A program made the translations under genes and the position numbers. From JAGOTP01 sp964600845 (GTDB lineage: Bacteria; Patescibacteriota; Patescibacteriia; 2-12-FULL-60-25): 38,998 nucleotides of DNA. Shown piece after piece: positions 5,850 to 13,657 of the stretch. How positions within the stretch are numbered: position 1 is the first letter of the stretch; each line of letters opens with the position of its first letter. The stretch covers positions 1 through 38,998 of the forward strand of contig CAZRJW010000010.1 in assembly GCA_964600845.1 (NCBI GenBank), written 5' to 3'. A model generated the notes under the pieces. That model searched no databases. It had not been told where the DNA came from and was given only the letters and a program-made list of their open reading frames with translations.

Positions 5850-7496
5850 ATGCCCTCCTATTTCCTCTACGCTCGCAAGTCGACCGACATCGAGGACAAG
5901 CAAGTCCTCTCGATTGAAACGCAATTAACCGAATTGCGTGCCTTAGCCAAAGAGCAGAATCTAAAGATCGCCTCTGAATTCATCGAAAAGCAATCGGCGA
6001 AGTCTTTAGGTCGTCCCGTTTTCACGGATATGCTCTCTCGCCTTGAAAATAGAGAAGCGAATGGGATCATTTGTTGGAAGCTCGATCGCTTAGCCCGTAA
6101 TCCTGTCGATGGGGGACAGATCAGTTGGTTCTTACAACGCGGTATCATCGAACACATCCAAACACATGAACGAAGCTATCACCCAACAGATAATGTCCTT
6201 CTCATGAGTATGGAATTTGGCATGGCCAATCAGTTCATCTTAGATTTGAGCTCAAATACCAAGCGAGGTCTCCGAGAAAAAGTCCGCCAAGGTGACTATC
6301 CTAGTCGTGCCCCAATCGGCTATCTCAACGATAGTCGCACGAAAACAATCATTGTCGACAAACGGATCTCAAAAATTATTAAGGAAATGTTTGAGCTCTA
6401 TGCGAAGGGCGATCAACGTCTCGAGGATATTTCTATCGCCTTTAAAGCACGTGGTATTGCCGCCGTAAAGAGCGGCAAACGGTTTAAGCGTGGTCGAATC
6501 ACTTCCATCCTTTCAGATCCATTCTATTATGGATTTTTCGAATATAAAGGCGAACTTCATCCGGGACGACATAAACCAATTATCACCAAGCAGCTATTTG
6601 ATCAGGTTCAAGTCGTGCTAAGACGTCGCGGTCATCGAAGAGATAACCCTAAAAACCTCCCAGAGCCCCTCTGCGGTCTTTTTAAGTGCGCAGAGTGCAA
6701 TTGTTCCATCACCGCCGAACGAAAGATCAAGCGCCAACAGAACGGCAACACACACTATTACACCTACTATCGTTGTACCAAAAAGAAGACTTTTTGTTCC
6801 CAGCCCTTTATTCGTGAGGAGGAATTGGATAGCCAATTATCCAACCTCCTCAAACCCTATGCCATGCCGAAGGCATGGGCGGATGGCCTGAACCAGAGGG
6901 CAGAGCAAGACATGGTGGAATCGACTCAAGCCACAGCCCCTTTCCTCCAAGGCTTGCGATCAAAGATCGTTGAGCTTGATCGCAAACTCGCCCGCCTCAA
7001 AGAGCTCTATCTTGATCAGGATATTGATCAAGCAGAGTTCCGTCATGACAAGAACGAGTTCTTGTCAGAAAAGAAGTCGCTAGAGGAGCAAATTGCTCGT
7101 CTTGAACGCCAACAGAACGTTTGGCTCGAACCTTTCCAAAACTGGCTCAAAGAAGCTCAAATGGTGGATGAAATTGCTATTTCATCCGTTCTGACTTCAA
7201 AAAAATCCCTTGCACAAAAAATCTTCGGCTCGAACCTCTGTCTGTCGGACAAAAAAGTGGTGGTAATAAATCAGGAGCAAAGTCCATATCCATCCGGATC
7301 CATTGGCGAATTTCCTTCTAAAACACAATGGACGGCCTTGTGGGCCGCCCGCAAAATGGCGATTGAAAAACCATTAAGTTTTGTGCTGGAGCGGGTGAGG
7401 GGAATCGAACCCCTCTCAGCAGGTTGGAAACCTGCGGTAATAGCCACTATACGACACCCGCGTGGGTCGTTTGTGGGACTATACTCGCAGATTTAA
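5850..7496 (+). CDS. Large serine recombinase (resolvase/integrase)
   Basis: 548 aa. The N-terminal resolvase domain has the catalytic Ser11 (LYARKSTD) and the conserved KLDRLARNPVD. A recombinase domain follows (APIGYLND ... SILSDPFYYGFFEYKG), then a Cys4 zinc ribbon (FKCAECNCSI ... RCTKKKTFC), a coiled coil (~residues 370-430) and a tail. All expected parts are intact. Residues 452-514 are encoded in the right inverted-repeat arm. The last 34 codons (VRGIEPLSAGWKPAVI...) run antisense through tRNA-Gly and overlap the rlmI stop, so they may be a by-product of integration beside the tRNA. Start ATG 5850 has no clear Shine-Dalgarno. Enzymes of this class catalyse integration, excision or inversion. 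Confidence 0.92.
   Translation: MPSYFLYARKSTDIEDKQVLSIETQLTELRALAKEQNLKIASEFIEKQSAKSLGRPVFTDMLSRLENREANGIICWKLDRLARNPVDGGQISWFLQRGIIEHIQTHERSYHPTDNVLLMSMEFGMANQFILDLSSNTKRGLREKVRQGDYPSRAPIGYLNDSRTKTIIVDKRISKIIKEMFELYAKGDQRLEDISIAFKARGIAAVKSGKRFKRGRITSILSDPFYYGFFEYKGELHPGRHKPIITKQLFDQVQVVLRRRGHRRDNPKNLPEPLCGLFKCAECNCSITAERKIKRQQNGNTHYYTYYRCTKKKTFCSQPFIREEELDSQLSNLLKPYAMPKAWADGLNQRAEQDMVESTQATAPFLQGLRSKIVELDRKLARLKELYLDQDIDQAEFRHDKNEFLSEKKSLEEQIARLERQQNVWLEPFQNWLKEAQMVDEIAISSVLTSKKSLAQKIFGSNLCLSDKKVVVINQEQSPYPSGSIGEFPSKTQWTALWAARKMAIEKPLSFVLERVRGIEPLSAGWKPAVIATIRHPRGSFVGLYSQI
7203..7392 (-). repeat. Right arm of 190-bp perfect inverted repeat
   Basis: Identical to the left arm in reverse complement over all 190 bases. 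It begins within the recombinase gene (codon 452) and ends two bases inside the acceptor stem of tRNA-Gly, so it includes that tRNA's 3' GCTCCA. Confidence 0.95.
7387..7461 (-). tRNA. tRNA-Gly(TCC)
   Basis: A 75-nt cloverleaf on the minus strand. The acceptor is GCGGGTG/CACCCGC with U as discriminator and an encoded CCA. The anticodon stem CAGGT/ACCTG carries loop TTTCCAA, giving anticodon TCC. The T-arm is AGGGGTTCGATTCCCCT. It overlaps the 3' end of the recombinase frame on the other strand and marks the probable integration site. Confidence 0.95.
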
Positions 7497-8746
7497 AAAG
7501 TCTTCGCAAGTGCTGAACTCTGGACAGTGCTCGTGACCTGGAGGATGACCGTTTTAAGGTAGCGTCCTTCTGGAAATGAGAGCAGCTCTGCGTGATCTAC
7601 GTCGTGACCGATCCATTCAAGGAGTCGAACCTGTTTGCCAGAGCGCCCGGCTGCAATACGGAGCATCGAGCGGAAGTCTTCTGGGCTGATACGCCCAGAG
7701 CAGGAGCTTGTGACCAAAATTCCTCCAACGGGGAGATGGCGTAAGCAGGAGGTGTTTAAGAAGGTATAGGCCTTCAGAGCTTGCTCTGCATGTGAGCCAT
7801 CTTTGGTGAGGGCGGGTGGGTCACAAATAATTAAATCGTATGGGCCACCGGGGAGGGCTTCCGCTTCGAGCATCGGAAAAATGTCCGCTTCGATGAATTC
7901 ACAAACGGACTCATTGTCGGCATCGAAGCCATTCAAGGTTGTAGTTTTCTCAGCTGTTTCTAGGGCTGTGAGCGATGCATCCACGTTTTGTACAAACGTT
8001 GCTCCGCCCTTCAACGCATGGACACCGAAGGCTCCCGTGTAGCTGAAGAGGTTGATGACGCGGCGGTTCTTCGCGAGATGTTTCACGGCCAAACGCGCAG
8101 GACGCTGATCGAGAAAGAACCCGGTTTTTTGTCCCTTCAAGACATCGGCTAAAAACTGAACGCCATCTTCAAGGAAGGGGACGAGTTCTTCGACGGTTCC
8201 ATGATGGACTTCAACTTCACGCTTCGTGAGACCTTCGAGGCGACGAGCTTCGACGTCTGAACGTTCAACGATAGCGAAATCCGTGGACTGGTTGGCGGCA
8301 AACTGTTTCAAGCCTTCGATGATTTCCGCGCGGAGCAAGTCCATGCCGAGCGTATGAAGTTGGAAGACGTAGGTAGAATCGTAGCGATCGACGATCAAGC
8401 CACCGAGGCCATCCGTTTCCGCGTGTGCGAGGCGATAGCCCGTGGTGTTTGCGGGGAGGTGAGCAATCTTCCAGTCGTGTAGCTCTTGAAAGCGTTTGGC
8501 GAAGAACGCGGCGTCGATTTTGGTTGCAGCGTTTTGAGTCAAAATACGAATACGAATCGACGTTTTTGGATTCCACGTTCCGAGCCCGAGCGTCTTTCCA
8601 AGGCTGTCTTGAATTTCAACGATGGCGCCTGGTTCGGCATTTATCGGATGGACATCGATGGCCTCCGAAAAGACCCAAGGATGGCCGGCGCGGACGGGGA
8701 TGTGTCGGCCAACTTTGAGTTTGGCAAACGGACGGGAAGAAGACAT
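7493..8746 (-). CDS. rlmI: 23S rRNA m5C methyltransferase RlmI-like
   Basis: 417 aa, close to the family length. The N-terminal PUA domain (KVGRHIPVRAGHPWVFSEAI) binds RNA; an EEHEE-like linker follows, then a Rossmann methyltransferase domain with motif I RRVINLFSYTGAFGVHA, motif IV IICDPPALT and the catalytic Cys in TSSCSGRISPEDF. Family members methylate C1962 of 23S rRNA (RlmI) or act as RlmK-like domains. Only the m5C type has this Cys arrangement, so RlmI is preferred. The stop overlaps the recombinase frame by 4 bp. Confidence 0.88.
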   Translation of the reverse strand: MSSSRPFAKLKVGRHIPVRAGHPWVFSEAIDVHPINAEPGAIVEIQDSLGKTLGLGTWNPKTSIRIRILTQNAATKIDAAFFAKRFQELHDWKIAHLPANTTGYRLAHAETDGLGGLIVDRYDSTYVFQLHTLGMDLLRAEIIEGLKQFAANQSTDFAIVERSDVEARRLEGLTKREVEVHHGTVEELVPFLEDGVQFLADVLKGQKTGFFLDQRPARLAVKHLAKNRRVINLFSYTGAFGVHALKGGATFVQNVDASLTALETAEKTTTLNGFDADNESVCEFIEADIFPMLEAEALPGGPYDLIICDPPALTKDGSHAEQALKAYTFLNTSCLRHLPVGGILVTSSCSGRISPEDFRSMLRIAAGRSGKQVRLLEWIGHDVDHAELLSFPEGRYLKTVILQVTSTVQSSALAKTF

Positions 8747-8788
8747 AGCGGCAAGTATGCCCTGGATTGCAAAAAACGTCCATGTTTA

Positions 8789-8818
8789 TTGACAAAAATC
8801 AGCTTTTAACCCTATGAT
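8789..8818 (+). promoter_or_regulatory. Promoter of the HIT-protein gene
   Basis: TTGACA (8789-8794), 18 bp spacer, TATGAT (8813-8818). The start codon is 12 bp after the -10 box, giving a leader of only about five bases. Confidence 0.65.
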
Positions 8819-8830
8819 CGTACATTCGAT

Positions 8831-9313
8831 ATGGACGTAAACACCCGCCCGTTGCGTCGAGGATCGGTCCTGGTGGGGCTTATTCTTGGGCTTGGACTCG
8901 GGGTCATTATCGGTGTCGGGGCACTTCGCCCCTTTGAGCCTCGCTCGTTGCTCGCCTGGAAAACTTGTGAAGATCGCTCGTGCCTTCGCACAAATGAGCT
9001 TATTGGCTTAGCCGCAGCTGTTGGTGTGAAGTATACGCCAGGAGTATTGCCAGGGGTTGTCCGTGAGACGGCCTATTCGATCGCCCTCCGTCATCCGGTG
9101 CCGGAAGCTCGTGCACACTATATTATTATCCCAAAAAAGGACATCAAAAATATCGGTGAGCTGAGTGACGCGGATCAGGTCTATCTTCTAGACGCATTCG
9201 CCCTGATTCAGGACCTAATCAAAACAGAACGCTTGCAAACCTACCTGGTAAAAACAAACGGCCCCGGCTATCAAGACGTGGCCTATCTCCACTTTCATCT
9301 CATGGCGGAGTAG
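8831..9313 (+). CDS. Membrane-anchored HIT-domain protein
   Basis: 160 aa. A basic N-terminus and one transmembrane helix (VLVGLILGLGLGVIIGVGAL, ~residues 14-33) precede a HIT domain (ALRHPVPEARAHYIIIPKKDIKNIGEL ... QDVAYLHFHLMAE). HIT proteins hydrolyse or transfer nucleoside phosphates using an H-x-H-x-H motif. Here the first His of the triad position reads Tyr (AYLHFHLM), while the second and third are kept. CRSCLR-type cysteines (CEDRSCLR) sit after the membrane helix. Activity is plausible but not certain. Confidence 0.8.
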   Translation: MDVNTRPLRRGSVLVGLILGLGLGVIIGVGALRPFEPRSLLAWKTCEDRSCLRTNELIGLAAAVGVKYTPGVLPGVVRETAYSIALRHPVPEARAHYIIIPKKDIKNIGELSDADQVYLLDAFALIQDLIKTERLQTYLVKTNGPGYQDVAYLHFHLMAE

Positions 9314-9322
9314 GTTGTTGTA

Positions 9323-10843
9323 TTAGTGTCCTCTATTTTTGATGAGATCTCCAACGAGCACTAATGCTTCGTCTTTTGTTTGAATGGTTCCTTGGTCGCG
9401 CGCGTGTTCGATGGTTCGCATGAGATCGCCGATGTAGGGGCCGGGTTCGAGTTGGAACAGTTCGATCAGCTCGTGACCCATGACGAGCGGATGAAGCGCT
9501 TCTTCATCGAGCTTTTCTCGGATGATCGTTTCGGCGAAGAGTGCGCCATATGGGTCAGGGCGGGTGTCCGCATCGGGGAAGCCACGACCACGAAAATCAG
9601 CTTCGGCGGACGCGTGCATCACTCTCCAGTTGAGTGGTTTGATTTTCTTCAGAAGGGTCCGAATCGCGTTCGCGTAGCTTGCATCTGTGAGCTCACCTTT
9701 TTCCTTTTTAATATAATATTCACTTGGACGCAGGTGATGGAGCGCAATCATCCGAGCGGCGTGCACGACCGATTCGGAAAAACGCAGACGACCGCAGAAC
9801 GCGATGGTCGGTGCTTCGCCCGCTTCTTGATGGCCGGCGGAGGTCCAGCGCATGACGCCTTTCTTCTCTGTGCGGAACGTGGTGGGCGGCTTTCCTAAGT
9901 CATGGCAAAGCGCTCCCAGCACCGCTTGAAGCTGTTCTTCGTAGGTGAGCGCTGCATTTTCTGCGCGACGAATAATCTTCGCCGCTTGGTTCACGACGAG
10001 CATTGTATGAATCCAGACATCTCCTTCCGGATGCCATTCGGGTTCTTGCTGTGTGCCGATGAGGGACTGAAGTTCCGGATAGTCGCGTTCGATCATTCCA
10101 AGCTCACGCATAAGCTCAAAGCCAATCGAGGGCTGTTCGGCGAGCAAGAGGAGCTTGATTAACTCATCCGTGATGCGCTCGGGGGAGAGTTCTGTGAGAT
10201 GCCCTTCTTTCACCATTCGCTCCATGAGCTCGCGTGAAGCGCTCTCGAGGGTGAAGGCAAAGCGGGCCAAGAATTGCACGGCACGATAGACGCGGAGAGG
10301 ATCGTCCACGAAGGTCAGAGGATCAACAACGCGCAATAATCCTGCACGCAGATCTTCCTGGCCGTTCCAGGGATCAACCAGTTCACCGGTGAGGGGATCG
10401 AGGGAGATCGCATTGACCGTAAAGTCACGTCGTTGAGCTGCTTCTCGCTGGGGCAGATATGGATTGGTATTTACCGCGAACCCTTTGTGGCCGGGAGCTG
10501 TTTTTGACTCGGTACGAGGAATTGCTACATCAAACTCAACACCATGCGAGAGGTGGACTTTGAGAATGCCGAACGCGCGTCCGACATCGTGTACTTGGCC
10601 CGGGAAAAGCGTTTCAAGCAGTTCCTGCAAACGTTCCGGCTCTACGCCAAAGATTTCAACGTCCGCATCTTTTGGGGGTTGGTTGAGGAGGAGATCGCGC
10701 ACATAGCCACCGACGATGAATGCGCGTGGCGGGGTTGTGTGTTCTGGATGCGCGGGTTCTTTCGCGACGGCTTTCGCGAGATCGAGAATAGCTCCCACGA
10801 GCAGGGGATTTTGTGTTTTTAATGCAGCCTGAAGAGAAGACAT
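9323..10843 (-). CDS. cca: CCA tRNA nucleotidyltransferase / poly(A) polymerase family with HD domain
   Basis: 506 aa. The nucleotidyltransferase head domain has RAFIVGGYVRDLLL (residues 40-53) and the metal-binding DAD (59-61, KDADVEIFG). The RRDFTVNAISLDP template motif and DDPLRVYRAVQFLARF neck follow. A C-terminal HD domain (HTMLVVNQA ... LCHDLGKPPTT) adds likely phosphohydrolase activity as in the E. coli enzyme. The start is ATG 10843; an open frame to 11062 is rejected because it crosses a separate gene. Both tRNAs here already encode CCA, which leaves a repair role. Confidence 0.9.
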   Translation of the reverse strand: MSSLQAALKTQNPLLVGAILDLAKAVAKEPAHPEHTTPPRAFIVGGYVRDLLLNQPPKDADVEIFGVEPERLQELLETLFPGQVHDVGRAFGILKVHLSHGVEFDVAIPRTESKTAPGHKGFAVNTNPYLPQREAAQRRDFTVNAISLDPLTGELVDPWNGQEDLRAGLLRVVDPLTFVDDPLRVYRAVQFLARFAFTLESASRELMERMVKEGHLTELSPERITDELIKLLLLAEQPSIGFELMRELGMIERDYPELQSLIGTQQEPEWHPEGDVWIHTMLVVNQAAKIIRRAENAALTYEEQLQAVLGALCHDLGKPPTTFRTEKKGVMRWTSAGHQEAGEAPTIAFCGRLRFSESVVHAARMIALHHLRPSEYYIKKEKGELTDASYANAIRTLLKKIKPLNWRVMHASAEADFRGRGFPDADTRPDPYGALFAETIIREKLDEEALHPLVMGHELIELFQLEPGPYIGDLMRTIEHARDQGTIQTKDEALVLVGDLIKNRGH

Positions 10844-10896
10844 GCAAAAAGGGTAAAGGGTTTTATCAAAAAAGGCGAACCTGCGTAAAAAGCGGA

Positions 10897-10948
10897 CGCC
10901 CAGACGGGAAGTGTTCGCGCACGTTGCATGCGCGTCCCCGTCTGGGCG
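10897..10948 (-). terminator. Terminator of the 56-aa membrane protein gene
   Basis: Perfect 12-bp arms CGCCCAGACGGG (10897-10908) and CCCGTCTGGGCG (10937-10948). On the minus strand they are followed by CCGCTTTTTACG, a T run. The 28-nt loop is long. Confidence 0.7.
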
Positions 10949-10955
10949 ACTGACC

Positions 10956-11126
10956 TCAGTGTCTCGCGGCGTAGATGCAGGCGAGCACGAGGGCGATGAT
11001 GGCCGCGAAGATGGCGGCCACTGGCGAACGCGGTCGCCCCTGGTTCTTGAGGGCGCTCTCAACGCTATCTCGACTGTTGTAAGCGCTCGCCTGCCGGTCT
11101 GCTCGCTCGTGATTGTGTCGACTCAT
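10956..11126 (-). CDS. 56-aa single-pass membrane protein in a high-GC island
   Basis: A short gene between cca and hflX. The protein is MSRHNHERADRQASAYNSRD..., a hydrophilic N-terminal 34 residues, then a transmembrane helix (VAAIFAAIIALVLACIYAA, 36-54) and RH at the end. GGAGG (11136-11140) lies 9 bp upstream of ATG 11126, a TTGACG-17-TAATTT promoter is at 11180-11208 and a strong terminator follows, so it is a complete transcription unit. Codon use is far more GC-rich than in the flanking genes. Function unknown. A tail-anchored topology is likely. Confidence 0.75.
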   Translation of the reverse strand: MSRHNHERADRQASAYNSRDSVESALKNQGRPRSPVAAIFAAIIALVLACIYAARH

Positions 11127-11179
11127 ACCATTGCCCCTCCAGGCAATTCTCCGTGGATGAAAGAATACGGAGAGCTCAC

Positions 11180-11208
11180 AAATTAAGCTCGTTTTAATTG
11201 TGCGTCAA
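11180..11208 (-). promoter_or_regulatory. Promoter of the 56-aa membrane protein gene
   Basis: On the minus strand: TTGACG (11208-11203), 17 bp, TAATTT (11185-11180). It overlaps the last codons and stop of hflX, which is transcribed in the same direction. Confidence 0.6.
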
Positions 11209-12354
11209 GTAATTTCTAGATGCGTGAAGCCCTTGTTGAATATGCTGAATGAGCTCTTCTGATCCGGCTTTTGTGTTTGCAGAGACAAAAACGGGGCAAA
11301 ACTCGGCATATTTTTTCTGAAGAGTCTTGATTGGGATACGCTTTACAAGGTCTGTCTTGTTAAACGCGTAGATTTTAGGGGTGTTTTGGACACCAAGTTC
11401 ATCCAGAATTGCTTCCACTTCCTTGATCTTAGCTTCACGATGCGGATCGCTGACATCGATCACGTGCAGAATCAGATCGGCATCGATCGTCTCATCGAGC
11501 GTTGAACGGAAGGCTTGGATCAGCTGAGGAGGAAGATCTTGAATAAAGCCGATCGTGTCAGAGAGGAGGATTTCTTCGCCTTGCGGTCGTCCATTGGCGG
11601 CGGCTTCTTTTTCGATCCAGAGTTTGCCGACGCGTGTGTCGAGGGTCGCGAAGAGTAGGTTTGCAACGTAGGCACCTTTTTTCGTTAACGCGTTCAAGAG
11701 CGAGGATTTGCCCGCGTTGGTGTAGCCAACGATCGAAACGGTTTTCAATCCAAGACGATCACGACGCGTGCGGTGGCCGGCACGTCCGATCGCGAGTTTT
11801 GCGAGTTCATCTTTCAGATGCTTTTCTTGTCCCGCCAAGTGGCGCTTCATGATCTCGGTATTCGTTTCTCCTTGTCCGCCACGTCCACCAATCCCACCGG
11901 ACTGCTGCATGAGCTCCATCCCCATTCCGAAGATACGAGGTCCCATGTGACGAATGGCCGCGAGCTTGATCTGGAGCTTCGCTTCGCTTGTCTTTGCATG
12001 CTTGTCGAAGATTTTTAGAATCAAATCAACCCGGTCCCATGCACGCAATCCGTGTTTGCGGAGAAGTTCACCCAATTCAAACATCTGCTTCGGTTTGAGG
12101 AGATTGTTGACGATAATCAATTCGCATTTTTCGGTTTGAGCGAGCTGGATCAATTCTTCAATTTTCCCTGGGCCGATGTAGGTTTTATAGTTCGGAACCG
12201 CCCGACGTTGCAAAGTTTTTACGACCACAATGCCCCCATAGGTTTTGGTGAGAGCATCAAGTTCGGTCAGTCGGCGTTCAGCCGTTTGTTTCGTCATGTC
12301 CGGCGAAATGACGTCGATTAAAATCGCTCGAGGAGTGAGGGTGAGTCGTTGCAT
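11194..12354 (-). CDS. hflX: Ribosome-associated GTPase HflX
   Basis: 386 aa. The N-terminal HflX domain has the glycine-rich linker MELMQQSGGIGGRGGQGE and YIGPGKIEEL. The G domain follows: G1 GYTNAGKSS, G2 region TLDTRVG, G3 DTIGF, G4 NKTD. HflX binds 50S subunits and splits stalled ribosomes. It is complete and well conserved. Its 3' end carries the promoter of the small downstream high-GC gene. No clear Shine-Dalgarno precedes ATG 12354. Confidence 0.95.
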   Translation of the reverse strand: MQRLTLTPRAILIDVISPDMTKQTAERRLTELDALTKTYGGIVVVKTLQRRAVPNYKTYIGPGKIEELIQLAQTEKCELIIVNNLLKPKQMFELGELLRKHGLRAWDRVDLILKIFDKHAKTSEAKLQIKLAAIRHMGPRIFGMGMELMQQSGGIGGRGGQGETNTEIMKRHLAGQEKHLKDELAKLAIGRAGHRTRRDRLGLKTVSIVGYTNAGKSSLLNALTKKGAYVANLLFATLDTRVGKLWIEKEAAANGRPQGEEILLSDTIGFIQDLPPQLIQAFRSTLDETIDADLILHVIDVSDPHREAKIKEVEAILDELGVQNTPKIYAFNKTDLVKRIPIKTLQKKYAEFCPVFVSANTKAGSEELIQHIQQGLHASRNYLTHN

Positions 12355-12471
12355 AAGAACAATTCAAAAAAATAGATTCAATCGTAGACAAGCGTTTTGC
12401 CTGTGTATCTGCTGTTTTATCCAAACCGTTTTTATATCTTCATGGCTGTTTTTAGGGAATCTCGTTCCAGC

Positions 12472-12720
12472 CTACGATGAAACAAAAAAACGGACAAGTC
12501 CGATAAAGGCAATCAAGGCCCAAACGATGTTTAAAAATAAAGCAGGCGTGTCTTTTTTCTCGCGAGCTTCAATAACAATGCCGAACGAACCGAGCAGGTT
12601 TAATCCTAAGTAAAGAGAGCTCTGCGCTGAAAGAAGGCCAAAGCTGCTACCGCCGTAGGCAGCTAAAATACAGGCAACGCCGATCCAGCCGAGAATGCTT
12701 GTAACTGGGAGTTTCTGCAT
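12472..12720 (-). CDS. Small integral membrane protein (CBU_0592-like)
   Basis: 82 aa with three hydrophobic helices (LGWIGVACILAAYGGSSFGLL, SLYLGLNLLGSFGIVIEA, LFLNIVWALIAFIGLVRFF). The pattern of GW.G...ILAAY, then a Leu/Gly-rich helix, then P...N..W..IA resembles small 'CBU_0592' membrane proteins of unknown role. ATG 12720 lies 4 bp after the fba stop, so it is the last gene of the sugar kinase-fba operon. Confidence 0.7.
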   Translation of the reverse strand: MQKLPVTSILGWIGVACILAAYGGSSFGLLSAQSSLYLGLNLLGSFGIVIEAREKKDTPALFLNIVWALIAFIGLVRFFVSS

Positions 12721-12724
12721 AGGG

Positions 12725-13642
12725 TTAGCCCTTGCCCGCGCTCCCAAAAAGCTTGATCTTCTGGCGCGCGACTTCAGTCATCAAAAGCGAGGCGGGGGTG
12801 AGAAACTTCCGCGGGTCGATCACGGTTGGAAGGGTGTCGATTGCTTCACGGATACCAGCGGTGAAGGCGAGGCGTAAGTCTGTATCGATATTCACCTTCG
12901 TGATTCCAAGCTTGATGGCAGCTGCAATATCTTTATCCAGTACGCCGCGAGCTGCGCCAAGCTTGGCACCATGGTGTTCTGCGAGATCAATCAAATCTTC
13001 GCGCACGCCAGACGCGCCGTGTAACACGAGCGGAATGTTGATGCGATGCGCAATCTCTTTCAGTCGCTCCAGGTCGAGGCGGGGGAGTCCTTCGAACTTG
13101 TAGGCACCGTGGGCCGTCCCGATCGAAATCGCTAGGCTGTCGCAGCCGGTCTCTTTTGCAAAGCGGACAGCCTCATCTGGATTCGTGAGAAAGGCTTCCG
13201 CATCACTTACGGATACGTGATCTTCTACCCCACGAATCGCTCCGATCTCCGCTTCAACCGAAAGCTTCTTTGCCTTAGCCCAACCGACAACTTTCTTCGT
13301 GATTGCAATATTTTCTTCAAACGGTAAACGCGACGCATCGATCATGACGCTTGTGTAGCCGTATTTGATCGCTTCTTTGATCGTGTCGAGATTCTTCCCG
13401 TGATCAAGATGGAGGACGATCGGAATCTTCGCTTCCGCAGCAACGCGTGCGATGGCGATGAGATATTTTATTCCCGCATATACAATCGCGCCTTCGCTGG
13501 TTTGCAGAATGACAGGGGATTTCAGTTCTATGGCGGCTTTGAGGACCGCTTCAACCATCTCAAGGTTGTTGATGTTAAAGGCGGGAACGGCAAAGCCTTC
13601 TTTGCGGGCCTTTACGAGAAGCTTTTTGGAAGAAATGAGCAT
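12725..13642 (-). CDS. fba: Class II fructose-bisphosphate aldolase
   Basis: 305 aa. This zinc enzyme cleaves fructose 1,6-bisphosphate to DHAP and glyceraldehyde 3-phosphate. The catalytic Asp and first zinc His are in HLDHG (H78, D80, H81). Further zinc and phosphate ligands are in VEAEIGAIRG, GTAHGAYK, LHGASG and KVNIDTDLR, all present. It lies 15 bp after a PfkB-type kinase, which suggests joint sugar-phosphate metabolism. Tagatose-bisphosphate specificity cannot be excluded. tpiA, the next glycolytic step, is elsewhere in the window. Confidence 0.92.
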   Translation of the reverse strand: MLISSKKLLVKARKEGFAVPAFNINNLEMVEAVLKAAIELKSPVILQTSEGAIVYAGIKYLIAIARVAAEAKIPIVLHLDHGKNLDTIKEAIKYGYTSVMIDASRLPFEENIAITKKVVGWAKAKKLSVEAEIGAIRGVEDHVSVSDAEAFLTNPDEAVRFAKETGCDSLAISIGTAHGAYKFEGLPRLDLERLKEIAHRINIPLVLHGASGVREDLIDLAEHHGAKLGAARGVLDKDIAAAIKLGITKVNIDTDLRLAFTAGIREAIDTLPTVIDPRKFLTPASLLMTEVARQKIKLFGSAGKG

Positions 13643-13657
13643 AGAAAGGAGCGATGG

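Noticed and set aside
10844..11062. N-terminal extension of cca
   Set aside because: The extra 73 residues are low-complexity and cross the terminator and coding region of the 56-aa membrane gene; ATG 10843 matches the family start.
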